Source: Variovorax paradoxus_P
Lineage (GTDB): Bacteria > Pseudomonadota > Gammaproteobacteria > Burkholderiales > Burkholderiaceae_C
Reading direction: 5' to 3' (one strand)
DNA length: 64,000 bases
NCBI RefSeq assembly: GCF_050627025.1
Contig: NZ_CP192472.1
Shown here in pieces: positions 7,206 through 14,136 of the stretch. Position numbers and translations under genes: made by a program. Position 1 is the stretch's first letter. Each line of letters starts with the position of its first letter. The notes beneath the pieces were generated by a model. It had not been told where the DNA came from. It was given only the letters and a program-made list of their open reading frames with translations, and searched no databases.

Positions 7206-9776
7206 TCATCCCATCACCGGCCCCTGCTGCTGGTTGGCTTGCGCGGCAGCCTGTGCCTGAGCCTGGAAGCGGTCATTCGCACGCTGCTGGTCGAACTGCT
7301 GCACGTCCTGCATGGTCTGCTGCACTGTGCACAAAGGCTGCGCGGCTTCAAGAGAGGCGTATCGGCCGAGCAACGATGTCGACCTGAACAGAACCGTTCC
7401 GTTGATGCCGTGGACGTCGCCCAGATCGTCGGGCTTCCTGATGTTCGACATGTAGCAGGCAGCCGTCGCCTGCGCCACCCATCTCGGAGATGTACCCTCG
7501 GGAAGAATCTCTTCGAGGGTGTTGTACAGCGCATGCAGGGGATGGCTCGGATCGCTGAATTCGCGCAGAAGCGGGCGGCCCGTGTCAGCCGCGGCAGTGG
7601 CTAATACCGGGTCCCTCTCATCGCGCTCATCACGCCGCTCCGGGCCGTCGTGTCGATCTGCGGCCATGCGTGCCATCTGCTGGCGCATCGCGGCCAGCTC
7701 GGCCTGCGCCGCAACTGCCTGGGCCTGCGCTGCGGCCACCTGGGCTTGCGCCGCCGCAATGGCTGCGGCATCGCCTGGAGCGTTCGAATGCATTGGGGCA
7801 GCCATTGAGGCATGGGTTGCCGACGAGTGCATCGCGGGAGCCGGCGGCGCAGCTTGCCGAACCTCGGCCTGCTTCTGCGCGGGCGCCTCCTCCAGCACGC
7901 GACCGGGCACACGCTCCTGCGTACGCTCCACCGAAGGCTGCAGCGTCCTTCGAGGGCTCGGCTCGTTCCCGAACCGCTCCCTGTCCTGCGCCAGCGCAAT
8001 CTCCAGGTCGCGCATCAGGGTCTGCTCCTGCGCCTGATGCACCCGGTACAGCGGCCCGCCTTTAGCCCGGTGAATCTCATCGAGCTTGCCCACCGGCTGC
8101 AACGAGCCCGCAGAAATCTGCTCGGGCTCGTCGCGGCGCCGGTGCGCCTCGGCAAAGCTCATGCCGCCCGGCGTGGGCACGATGCGCGATTCATGCGTGG
8201 TGATGCGTTCGATCTGCTGAGGTGTCAGATGGCCGTTCGCAGGCTGCGGCTGTGCGGGCACCGCCTGGGGCGTGGCATGGGGTTCCTCGCGCACAGGGCC
8301 TTGGGCGGCGTGGGTGACGGCGGCCGGTACCGGGCCATGCTGTTTCCATCCATGCTGGGTGTAGGCCTCCTGGTAACGCTGGGCAATGGCTTGCGGGCTG
8401 TGGGCCATGTTGTCCGCAGCAACGCGCTGCGCCGCTGCGTCCAGTTGCCGGCTCTGCTCCGGGCTGGCCGTGACCGCGCGTTGAACCGGCATGCCGTGCG
8501 TCAGGGGCGTGGCCGGCTCGATGATCTGGCGCGTCCAGGCATGGCTTTGCGGATCGCGGGTCCACGGCTCGTTGGCGCCGATGCCAGGGCGCACCGCTTC
8601 GCCGATGCGCTCGGTCGCCTGCCTGAACGGGTCTTGGGGTGCGGGCGGGTGGGCCAGCGCCAGTTCGACGGCGGTGCTGCTGGCCTTGTAATTCAGTTCG
8701 TCGGCCAGGAGGGCATTTGCGCGCACCGCCCGCACGGGCATGCCGGCCCGCCCGGGGCCTTCGTCAGCGCTCATGCGCATCCAGCCATGTCCAGGTCGTT
8801 CGTCGTAGTGCCAGCTATTGCCGTCGCTGCCGCGCTGGGTGTGGATGTGCTGCTGGTCTGCCGCGTCCAGAAGCTTGTCGCCGCCGAGGACGCCGGCGGC
8901 GCCGCCCAGGATGCCGCCGCCCACCGCGCCCCAAGGGCCGGCAACCGCGCCACCCAGGGAACTGCCCGCCACTGCACCCGCCGCGCCGCCACCGGCGCGC
9001 CCGGCGAAGTGCAGGATTTCGGATTGGGCGCCGGTGGTGTTGCCCTGATTGAGGAGGTGGGCGACTTTTTGGCCGGTGATGTAGCTGTCGACGATGCCGA
9101 CACCGATGGCCGTGGCTTTGAGGCCGAGAGCTGAGGCTTCGGCGGCACCAAGTTGCCGCAACAGCCCTGGCGAAGCTTCGCGCGCCACTTGCACGACATG
9201 CAGGTTATCCACTGATTTCACATAGGTGTGTGGCTCGAATAACTGTCGATTGGGGGTGACATATTGCGTTGCACCGCCAGCCTTGCGGACTTGACCGTCC
9301 AATTCCGTTGTGGGCGCCACCGTGCTGATGAACACTTCGGTTGGAGCTTTGGGCGCGATTCGATAGACGTCGTAGCGAGGTGCCTCGCTGCCGATGGGGA
9401 GCGCGAAATGATCGGAAAGATTTTTGCCCGTCTTGACTGCTGCATCGAGGTCTGCTTCCTTGGCCCAGAAGGGAGAAAACGGCGAGGGCTTGCTGCCAGC
9501 GGGAACGATCTTGACCAAGGGCTCGTTGATGACTTCCATTCGGGGGAGTTCGCGCCCAGAGGTGAGCTGCTCAAGAGCACGATCACGAATTTTGTCAATA
9601 GGCGCGTCAGGAGCGGCCTCGTTGAGCCTTGTTAAAAACAATATTCCTTCTTTTGTTCTTAAATAACTTTTTGCGGCCGACTCACTTACCCCATGAGTTT
9701 GAAAAGTATTATATTTTTCAATGGCTTCCGCATGCTGCTGCTTCAGATTTGTCGGTGTTAGATCAGAATCACTCAT
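7206..9776 (-). CDS. Putative type IV secretion effector (polymorphic toxin) with C-terminal XVIPCD-like domain
   Basis: An 856-residue protein without signal peptide or confident membrane helix. Order: a unique N-terminal region (1-190) containing FALPIGSEAPRYDVYRIAP and a GGATQYV motif near 165. Next comes a glycine-zipper stretch (about 255-295) of AGGGAAGAVAGSS type, then a middle part with QHIHTQRGSDGNSWHYDE. A Pro/Gln-rich linker and an Ala/Gln helix (about 660-695) follow. The C-terminal block from about 735 (FSDPSHPLHALYNTLEEILP, ending in a Gln-rich tail) resembles the XVIPCD that delivers X-Tfe effectors to VirD4. Family knowledge: such proteins are antibacterial toxins with a cognate immunity gene. 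Here the start overlaps the stop of an upstream small gene by ATGA, as expected for a toxin/immunity pair. The toxic activity is not certain. Confidence 0.7.
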   Translation of the reverse strand: MSDSDLTPTNLKQQHAEAIEKYNTFQTHGVSESAAKSYLRTKEGILFLTRLNEAAPDAPIDKIRDRALEQLTSGRELPRMEVINEPLVKIVPAGSKPSPFSPFWAKEADLDAAVKTGKNLSDHFALPIGSEAPRYDVYRIAPKAPTEVFISTVAPTTELDGQVRKAGGATQYVTPNRQLFEPHTYVKSVDNLHVVQVAREASPGLLRQLGAAEASALGLKATAIGVGIVDSYITGQKVAHLLNQGNTTGAQSEILHFAGRAGGGAAGAVAGSSLGGAVAGPWGAVGGGILGGAAGVLGGDKLLDAADQQHIHTQRGSDGNSWHYDERPGHGWMRMSADEGPGRAGMPVRAVRANALLADELNYKASSTAVELALAHPPAPQDPFRQATERIGEAVRPGIGANEPWTRDPQSHAWTRQIIEPATPLTHGMPVQRAVTASPEQSRQLDAAAQRVAADNMAHSPQAIAQRYQEAYTQHGWKQHGPVPAAVTHAAQGPVREEPHATPQAVPAQPQPANGHLTPQQIERITTHESRIVPTPGGMSFAEAHRRRDEPEQISAGSLQPVGKLDEIHRAKGGPLYRVHQAQEQTLMRDLEIALAQDRERFGNEPSPRRTLQPSVERTQERVPGRVLEEAPAQKQAEVRQAAPPAPAMHSSATHASMAAPMHSNAPGDAAAIAAAQAQVAAAQAQAVAAQAELAAMRQQMARMAADRHDGPERRDERDERDPVLATAAADTGRPLLREFSDPSHPLHALYNTLEEILPEGTSPRWVAQATAACYMSNIRKPDDLGDVHGINGTVLFRSTSLLGRYASLEAAQPLCTVQQTMQDVQQFDQQRANDRFQAQAQAAAQANQQQGPVMG
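7868..7899. repeat. 32-bp segment shared with 10249-10280 (copy 1, inside effector)
   Basis: These 32 bases encode, on the - strand, the VLEEAPAQKQ linker of the effector. They are identical to 10249-10280, inside the second small paralogous gene. The identity in an otherwise different context marks the second copy as debris of an effector gene. Confidence 0.85.
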
Positions 9777-10123
9777 GATTTATGATCTCTTTTTGTGGCT
9801 TTTCTTATGCCTTCAATAATTGAATTAATTTCTCTGTCTTCTTCTGTTAGTCCCCCCTCCATTTCTATGGAAAAGCAAACATAAGCGCCTTCAACGTCCG
9901 GGTTTTCATAAGGCCGATAAACGCCTTCACTCTTGAGATATCTGCATGGCATTTCCTGCCTATCTATTGGGCGCGAAACCCTGCCATTTTTTGCATCCTC
10001 AATCAAAGGGCGCAAAGCGTCATATAAATGACTTACGTCACTGACGCCAGGGTATTGCTGAAGCACCCATTCCAAATGCTCGGCAGCGGCTTTGAGTTTT
10101 ACGGGATCTATGGCTTGAGTCAT
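9773..10123 (-). CDS. Putative immunity protein A (paralog 1, partner of the effector)
   Basis: A 116-residue cytosolic protein of no family I can name with certainty. Visible blocks: MTQAIDPVKLKAAAEHLEWV, QQYPGVSDVSHLYDAL, PLIEDAKNGRV, an EGVYRPYENPDVEGAYVCF stretch and EMEGGLTEEDREI. It lacks a signal peptide, so it would act in the cytosol. It overlaps the effector start by ATGA (stop 9773-9775, effector ATG 9776-9774), the typical coupling of an immunity gene with its toxin. Two more copies follow upstream. The YPG plus C-terminal acidic pattern recalls Tsi6-type immunity proteins, but this is a weak by-eye impression. The DNA is clearly more AT-rich than the flanks. Confidence 0.7.
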   Translation of the reverse strand: MTQAIDPVKLKAAAEHLEWVLQQYPGVSDVSHLYDALRPLIEDAKNGRVSRPIDRQEMPCRYLKSEGVYRPYENPDVEGAYVCFSIEMEGGLTEEDREINSIIEGIRKATKRDHKS

Positions 10124-10130
10124 ATTGTTG

Positions 10131-10242
10131 CCTTAATTAAAAATTCTACGCGGCAATGTTCGAAATGCAACTCAATGCGGGGTTTGAGATTTGCTATTTC
10201 GAACTTCAAACATCAGTCCATCGGAAAGTTGGATCACATTTT
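10131..10242. repeat. Direct repeat copy 1 between paralogs A and B
   Basis: About 112 bases closely match 10622-10735. Shared stretches include TTAATTAAAAATTCT, CGGCAAT, and the run from CTTCGAACTTCAAACATCAG through CGGAAAGTTGGATC. It spans the upstream leader of gene A and the 3' end of gene B. It is evidence of tandem duplication of the unit. Confidence 0.85.
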
Positions 10243-10615
10243 CCTTGACCTGCTTCTGCGCGGGCGCCTCCTCCAGCACGTGCCTGGGCGCCTGTTCTTT
10301 TTGAAGGGACTCGGTATCGGAAAGAAGTTCCTTTTCTTCCTCTGAAAGCCCTCCTTTCATTTCTGTGGAAAAAGTAACATATGCCTCATCAAAATTTGGT
10401 GATTTATATGACTCATACAGGCCGTCACCAAAAAAATAGCCGCATGGAATCTTTTCGACGGGAGTTCGGACTCTCTCTGCTTTGTCATCCTCAATCAACG
10501 GAAGGAGGGCCTCATACAAATCCCGCACAACAACAATGCCGGGGTACTGCTTGCACACCCACTCCAAATGCTTGGCAGCAGCTTTGAGTTTCACGAGGTC
10601 TATGGCTTGAGTCAT
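10172..10615 (-). CDS. Putative immunity protein B (paralog 2) fused to an effector fragment
   Basis: A 147-residue protein. Residues 1 to about 95 parallel the other two copies (MTQAIDLVKLKAAAKHLEWV, KQYPGIVVVRDLYEAL, PLIEDDKAERV, DEAYVTFSTEMKGGL). After SLQKEQAP the frame continues into HVLEEAPAQKQ, identical to the linker of the nearby effector, and then VKENVIQLSDGLMFEVR. The corresponding DNA contains a 32-bp exact match to the effector gene. The likely history is deletion of the body of a downstream toxin gene, which removed the immunity stop codon and joined the gene in frame to toxin debris. Whether the chimera still protects is unknown. Next gene upstream is paralog C. Confidence 0.65.
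   Translation of the reverse strand: MTQAIDLVKLKAAAKHLEWVCKQYPGIVVVRDLYEALLPLIEDDKAERVRTPVEKIPCGYFFGDGLYESYKSPNFDEAYVTFSTEMKGGLSEEEKELLSDTESLQKEQAPRHVLEEAPAQKQVKENVIQLSDGLMFEVRNSKSQTPH
10249..10280. repeat. 32-bp segment shared with 7868-7899 (copy 2, inside paralog B)
   Basis: Exact 32-base match to the linker-coding part of the effector gene, in the same orientation and reading frame. It lies in the 3' extension of the second small gene and marks the deletion junction. Confidence 0.85.
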
Positions 10616-10621
10616 GTTGTT

Positions 10622-10735
10622 ACTTTAATTAAAAAATTCTCTGCGGCAATATTCGAAGTGCAACTTAATGCGGGGGTTTCAAATTTACTACTTCGAACTT
10701 CAAACATCAGTCCGTCGGAAAGTTGGATCGCATTT
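10622..10735. repeat. Direct repeat copy 2 between paralogs B and C
   Basis: Matches 10131-10242 with scattered substitutions and small indels, one of which shifts the frame relative to copy 1. It contains the leader of paralog B and the downstream part of the toxin relic at 10700-10774. Confidence 0.85.
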
Positions 10736-10774
10736 TTGCTTGAGCTTGTCGGAGGTTAAATCGAAACCGCTCAT
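10700..10774 (-). pseudogene. Relic of a deleted effector gene start
   Basis: A 24-codon frame begins MSGFDLTSDKLKQK, clearly related to the effector N-terminus MSDSDLTPTNLKQQ, then runs into a stop. Its ATG overlaps the stop of paralog C by ATGA, exactly as the intact effector overlaps paralog A. So a toxin gene once followed paralog C and only its first dozen codons and a short distal piece remain. The distal piece matches the VIQLSDGLMFEVR tail of paralog B but is in another frame. Confidence 0.75.
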
Positions 10775-11121
10775 GATGGATCTTTCTTTTTATTGACTCC
10801 CTTTTGGGCTGAAAGCTTCGCTAAGAATTTCTCGTCTTGATCGGTTAAGCCGCTGCCCATTTCCGTGCGAAATTTATAGTAGGCGTCTTCTATGTCGGGA
10901 TTTTCGTAAGGTCGATAAATACCTTCCGTCATCAAATACCAACCCGGCACCTCTTGCCTATCGACAGGCATCAAGACTCTGCCTGCTTTGGCATCCTCAA
11001 TCAAAGGCAGCAAGCCTCGATAAAGGGCTTGCACATCTTGCACATTAGGGTATTGTTGGCACACCCACTCCAAATGCTCGGCTGCCGCTTTGAGATTTAT
11101 GGGATCTATGGCTTGAGTCAT
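10771..11121 (-). CDS. Putative immunity protein C (paralog 3, orphan)
   Basis: A 116-residue paralog of the two genes downstream: MTQAIDPINLKAAAEHLEWV, QQYPNVQDVQALYRGL, PLIEDAKAGRV, EGIYRPYENPDIEDAYYKF, EMGSGLTDQDEKF. The N-terminal half is nearly the same in all three copies. The C-terminal 20 residues differ, suggesting divergence at the part that may define specificity. It is the first of the array in the direction of transcription and is followed only by a toxin relic, so it appears to be an orphan immunity gene. Function is inferred from the paralog that is coupled to the intact effector. Confidence 0.68.
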   Translation of the reverse strand: MTQAIDPINLKAAAEHLEWVCQQYPNVQDVQALYRGLLPLIEDAKAGRVLMPVDRQEVPGWYLMTEGIYRPYENPDIEDAYYKFRTEMGSGLTDQDEKFLAKLSAQKGVNKKKDPS

Positions 11122-11191
11122 GTCGCTGCCTCAATTAAAAATTCTCTTCGATCAGGATGAATTGGGCGCGCATGGCGCAAGGGATGCGAAA

Positions 11192-11587
11192 TTAGAAATC
11201 CGCAAATTCATTCTTGATGTTCCACTCCTGGCGAAGCTCACCCATGATGCTCTCTGGAGTGATTGGAATATTGTTTTCGATTATCGCCAAGCGGAGGAAG
11301 CGTTTCAGAAGATACGCCATGGGAAGGTGAGACGAACGATTGAGGCGAAGCGCCTTGCGAAGCTCTGCAGCCCAAAACTTCAGGCCATTCATGTCCGCGC
11401 ATTCTGATAATGGGATCGAAATGGCGTGATCGAACTCAGATCGAATAACTCCATTCGCAGCAAAGAGTTTCTCGTCGAGCGTGTCAAGCCAAGCCTCGTA
11501 GTCGTGCAAGGCAGTCACATGGGACTCTAGGTGAAACCAGGAAGAGTGAACTCGTTGATAAAAGTCATGCAAGTCCTCATAAATCAT
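11192..11587 (-). CDS. Hypothetical protein between virD4-like and immunity genes
   Basis: A 131-residue, probably soluble and helical protein (MIYEDLHDFYQRVHSSWFHLESHV, LDTLDEKLFAANGVIRSEFDHAI, FWAAELRKALRLNR, ending RQEWNIKNEFADF). I do not recognise a family. The ATG at 11587 follows the virD4-like stop (11613) by 25 bases. No convincing ribosome binding site is visible. A TTG at 11656, in frame and overlapping virD4, would give 154 residues. The frame is open up to 11791, but that part shadows virD4. Same strand and spacing suggest co-transcription with virD4 and the immunity array. AT content is raised as in the array. Confidence 0.6.
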   Translation of the reverse strand: MIYEDLHDFYQRVHSSWFHLESHVTALHDYEAWLDTLDEKLFAANGVIRSEFDHAISIPLSECADMNGLKFWAAELRKALRLNRSSHLPMAYLLKRFLRLAIIENNIPITPESIMGELRQEWNIKNEFADF

Positions 11588-11612
11588 GCGCGTTTGTGCA
11601 ACAGAGAGCGGA

Positions 11613-13415
11613 TCAGTTAAAACCTTTCGGCAGGCTTTGCCGAGTGCCTTCGTCAAACCCGCTAGTCCTTCCCAACGCCGGCCCTCTGGCGGGCCCCTTG
11701 ATCTTCGCCGGCGCCATACTCGCCCGCTCCTTGAAAACCTTGTCCTTGAAGAACCAGTTCTTGTTCGCCCGGATGGGCTTGCAGCCTTCATAGAAGATCA
11801 ACTCCTCGTCGGCGGGCAGCTCCTTGATCTCCTGCGGCAGAAACAGGGCCCGGCGCTCTTCGGTGTAGTTGGTCGAGACCTGGTTGGAGCCACCGCCTCG
11901 GCTGGTGCTGCGGTGCTCCTTGCGGATGGTCTTGTAGCCGAGCATTTCGCTGTATTCGGCCGCGTCGCTTTGCTCGCGTGGCGCAAACACGATCTGGGCG
12001 CCATGGTTGGTGATGAAGTTCTGTGCGTCGTTGTCGCCGTAGGCCGAGCGAAGCTGCGCGCGGCTTTGCACGATGCACAGGTCGCGCACCCCGTAGCTGG
12101 CCGAGATCGAGATGCGCTTGGCCCACACATCCACTCGTCCCATGGCGGTGAATTCGTCCATCAGCATGAGCATCTGGTATTTCAGCTCCGGCTCGTCACC
12201 CAGTTGCTTGGTGAGGTTGTTGCCGATCACGCTGCTGAAGAAGATGTTCAGCAACTTGCCGCTCTCATCGAGCTTGTTGGTCGGTATATCGACGTACAGC
12301 GTGGTCGGATGTTTGCGGATGGCGGTGATGTCGAAGTCGGTGGCGTTGGTGGCAGCGGCCAGCACCGGACTGAGGAACTGCTGCAGTGGCGCCTGCATGG
12401 TGGCAATCACCGATGAGAAGGTTTGCTCGGCCAGTCCAGCGAGGTTGCCAAAGACAGTGCGTGTTTGCGTGCTGATGAAGCCCGACTGCTGCGGGTCGTT
12501 CAATATCTTCTTGAGCATTGCCAAGGTGCCCTGGCCTTCGGCGCCGCTGGACAGGTGCAGGATGCGTTCAAGGCTGGGGAAGTTCTCGTTGGCGTTGGGG
12601 TCCTGGGCGCGCCCGAGGACCCGGCTCCAGTTGTCCCACGCTTCGAACATGTAGGAGGCGAAGGCGGTGAAAGCGGCGCGGCTCTGGCTGGTCCAGAAAG
12701 GGTCTTTGCCAGGCTCGTCCGGGTAAAGAATGGCGGCGATGGTCTGGATTTCGCCGATGCGCTTGCCCGCATCCATACCCACCAGCAGGGTGAACGCGTT
12801 GAAGCGATGGGTCTTTCCCTGGTCGTCATAGGGTGCCCACACATAGATGGCGTGACCCTGCGACTCGCGCCAGCCGCTGGTCGCCTTGCGCAGCTCGCCT
12901 TTGAGGTCGAGCACGACCATCGAGTGCAAATACGACAACAGCACCGGGATGGCAATGCTGGTGGTCTTGCCTGAACGGGTCGGGCTGACCGTGATGACGT
13001 GCTGAGCACCGCCCAGCCACAGATACTGGCCTTTGTACTTGCCGATGAGGATGCTTTGCGGGGTCTGCTTGAGCAGGCCGGCTTGCTTGAGATCGGAAAG
13101 CTCGGCAAAGCTGGCATCGCCATGCAGCGATTCGGCCTTGGCCCGAAAGAGCGGGATGAGCAATGCGGCCCAGCCCAACAGCGGTACGCCGAAGCCTATG
13201 GCGCCGCTGAGCTTGATCTTGGTAGCGTAGGGTGCGTACTGAGGCAGGTCTGCCGCCTGGATGTATTGCCACCACGTGTTCCAGTTGAGCGGCGCGTCTC
13301 GAAGATCGAGGATGAGCAGAACAAGGTAATTGGAGAAGAACCAGCCACCGGCCAAGACCCCCAGAAGTGTTACCAACGCGATAAGTACCTTGCTTGTGCT
13401 CATATCCTGAGTCAT
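11613..13415 (-). CDS. virD4: VirD4/TraG-type type IV secretion coupling protein
   Basis: A 600-residue inner-membrane ATPase that recruits substrates to a type IV secretion channel. Two N-terminal transmembrane segments are visible (about residues 5-34 and 65-85, GAIGFGVPLLGWAALLIPLF). They are followed by Walker A SPTRSGKTT near 145-153, MVVLDLKGEL, and Walker B QMLMLMDEFTAMGR near 415-426. The C-terminal IVFAPREQSDAAEYSEMLG is typical of the family. I chose the ATG at 13415 with AAGG four bases upstream; a second ATG at 13403 is possible. No virB, relaxase or pilus genes surround it. Together with an XVIPCD-like protein in the same transcription unit, this argues for effector delivery rather than conjugation. 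Confidence 0.93.
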   Translation of the reverse strand: MTQDMSTSKVLIALVTLLGVLAGGWFFSNYLVLLILDLRDAPLNWNTWWQYIQAADLPQYAPYATKIKLSGAIGFGVPLLGWAALLIPLFRAKAESLHGDASFAELSDLKQAGLLKQTPQSILIGKYKGQYLWLGGAQHVITVSPTRSGKTTSIAIPVLLSYLHSMVVLDLKGELRKATSGWRESQGHAIYVWAPYDDQGKTHRFNAFTLLVGMDAGKRIGEIQTIAAILYPDEPGKDPFWTSQSRAAFTAFASYMFEAWDNWSRVLGRAQDPNANENFPSLERILHLSSGAEGQGTLAMLKKILNDPQQSGFISTQTRTVFGNLAGLAEQTFSSVIATMQAPLQQFLSPVLAAATNATDFDITAIRKHPTTLYVDIPTNKLDESGKLLNIFFSSVIGNNLTKQLGDEPELKYQMLMLMDEFTAMGRVDVWAKRISISASYGVRDLCIVQSRAQLRSAYGDNDAQNFITNHGAQIVFAPREQSDAAEYSEMLGYKTIRKEHRSTSRGGGSNQVSTNYTEERRALFLPQEIKELPADEELIFYEGCKPIRANKNWFFKDKVFKERASMAPAKIKGPARGPALGRTSGFDEGTRQSLPKGFN

Positions 13416-13574
13416 CTCCCCTTTAATAAGGAAAGACTTATACAAGCCGGGGCAACCTCAGCAGGTTGTGCAATGGGCGGTCGAACCTAAGACTGCGGCC
13501 CTGTTGCCAACTTCTTCATGGAAAACACGATTGACTGAGTGAACGCCGCTACCCTTTGCTCGTGTCTTCGCGCG

Positions 13575-14048
13575 CTATATGCTCAGCGGCAAGCGCGCGC
13601 TGCTCTTCACTTCTTCCATCACGGCGTAGGTGCGCGTCTCTCGCACGCCGGGCAGCTGCCACAGCACCGTGCCCGCAAAGTCGCGGTAGGCGGCCATGTC
13701 GGCCATGCGGGTCTTGAGCAGGTAGTCGAAGCCGCCCGCAACCATGTGGCACTCCATGATTTCGTCGCGCACCTGCACGGCCGCCTTGAACTGGTCGAAC
13801 ACGTTGGCGGTGGTGCGGTCGAGCAATATTTCGACGAACACCGTCAGGCCGCGCCCGAGCTTGTGCGGGTCGAGCCGCGCCTCGTAGCCCTGGATGAAGC
13901 CGTCGCGCGTGAGCCGCTGCACCCGTGCCAGCACCGCGGTGGGCGAAAGCGCCACCGCCTCGGCCAATTTGAGATTGGTAATGCGTCCGTCTTCCTGAAG
14001 AATCTTCAGCAGCCGGAGATCGATTCGGTCCAGGTCCAGGTCGGGCAT
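13575..14048 (-). CDS. Lrp/AsnC-family regulator, likely proline-responsive regulator of putA
   Basis: A 157-residue Lrp/AsnC protein: N-terminal winged helix-turn-helix (DRIDLRLLKILQEDGRI, LAEAVALSPTAVLARVQRL) and C-terminal RAM ligand-binding domain (VFVEILLDRT, ECHMVAGGFDYLLKTRMADM, LPGVRETRTYAVMEEVK). It is divergent from putA with 88 bases between starts. In Burkholderiales and other proteobacteria this arrangement is typical of PutR/BkdR-like activators that sense proline. The ATG at 14048 gives the standard family length; the frame upstream to 14150 overlaps the putA start and is not used. Regulation of putA is inferred from position. Confidence 0.9.
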   Translation of the reverse strand: MPDLDLDRIDLRLLKILQEDGRITNLKLAEAVALSPTAVLARVQRLTRDGFIQGYEARLDPHKLGRGLTVFVEILLDRTTANVFDQFKAAVQVRDEIMECHMVAGGFDYLLKTRMADMAAYRDFAGTVLWQLPGVRETRTYAVMEEVKSSARLPLSI

Positions 14049-14136
14049 TGGTGAATTATCCGGTTCGCGTATTGTTTTTTGGCAAAAGATTCGGCCTATA
14101 TCCAAAGACCATAGGGGATAGAACCAAGGAACTGCC
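14049..14136. promoter_or_regulatory. Divergent regulatory region between the Lrp-type gene and putA
   Basis: This 88-base gap is visibly AT-richer than its flanks, with a TATTGTTTTTTGGCAAAAG stretch near 14069-14087. It must hold both promoters and probably Lrp-type sites. A putA ribosome binding site AAGGA is at about 14127-14131. No single operator can be assigned with confidence. Confidence 0.45.

Noticed and set aside
7206..9134. Long + strand frames antisense to the effector (for example 7812-9134)
   Set aside because: They have no recognisable domains and mirror the GC-rich effector gene, which has coherent domains and coupling to its upstream gene.
9773..11121. CRISPR-like array
   Set aside because: The repeats are long, few and coding, and spacers are paralogous genes. 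This is tandem gene duplication, not a CRISPR.
11613..13415. Conjugative transfer locus
   Set aside because: The coupling ATPase alone could indicate conjugation. No relaxase, oriT-like region or mating-pore gene is present in the window.
13446..13574. Possible tRNA or attachment site at the right edge of the island
   Set aside because: A GGTCGAACC string recalls a T-loop, but no cloverleaf or matching direct repeat at the left edge could be built.
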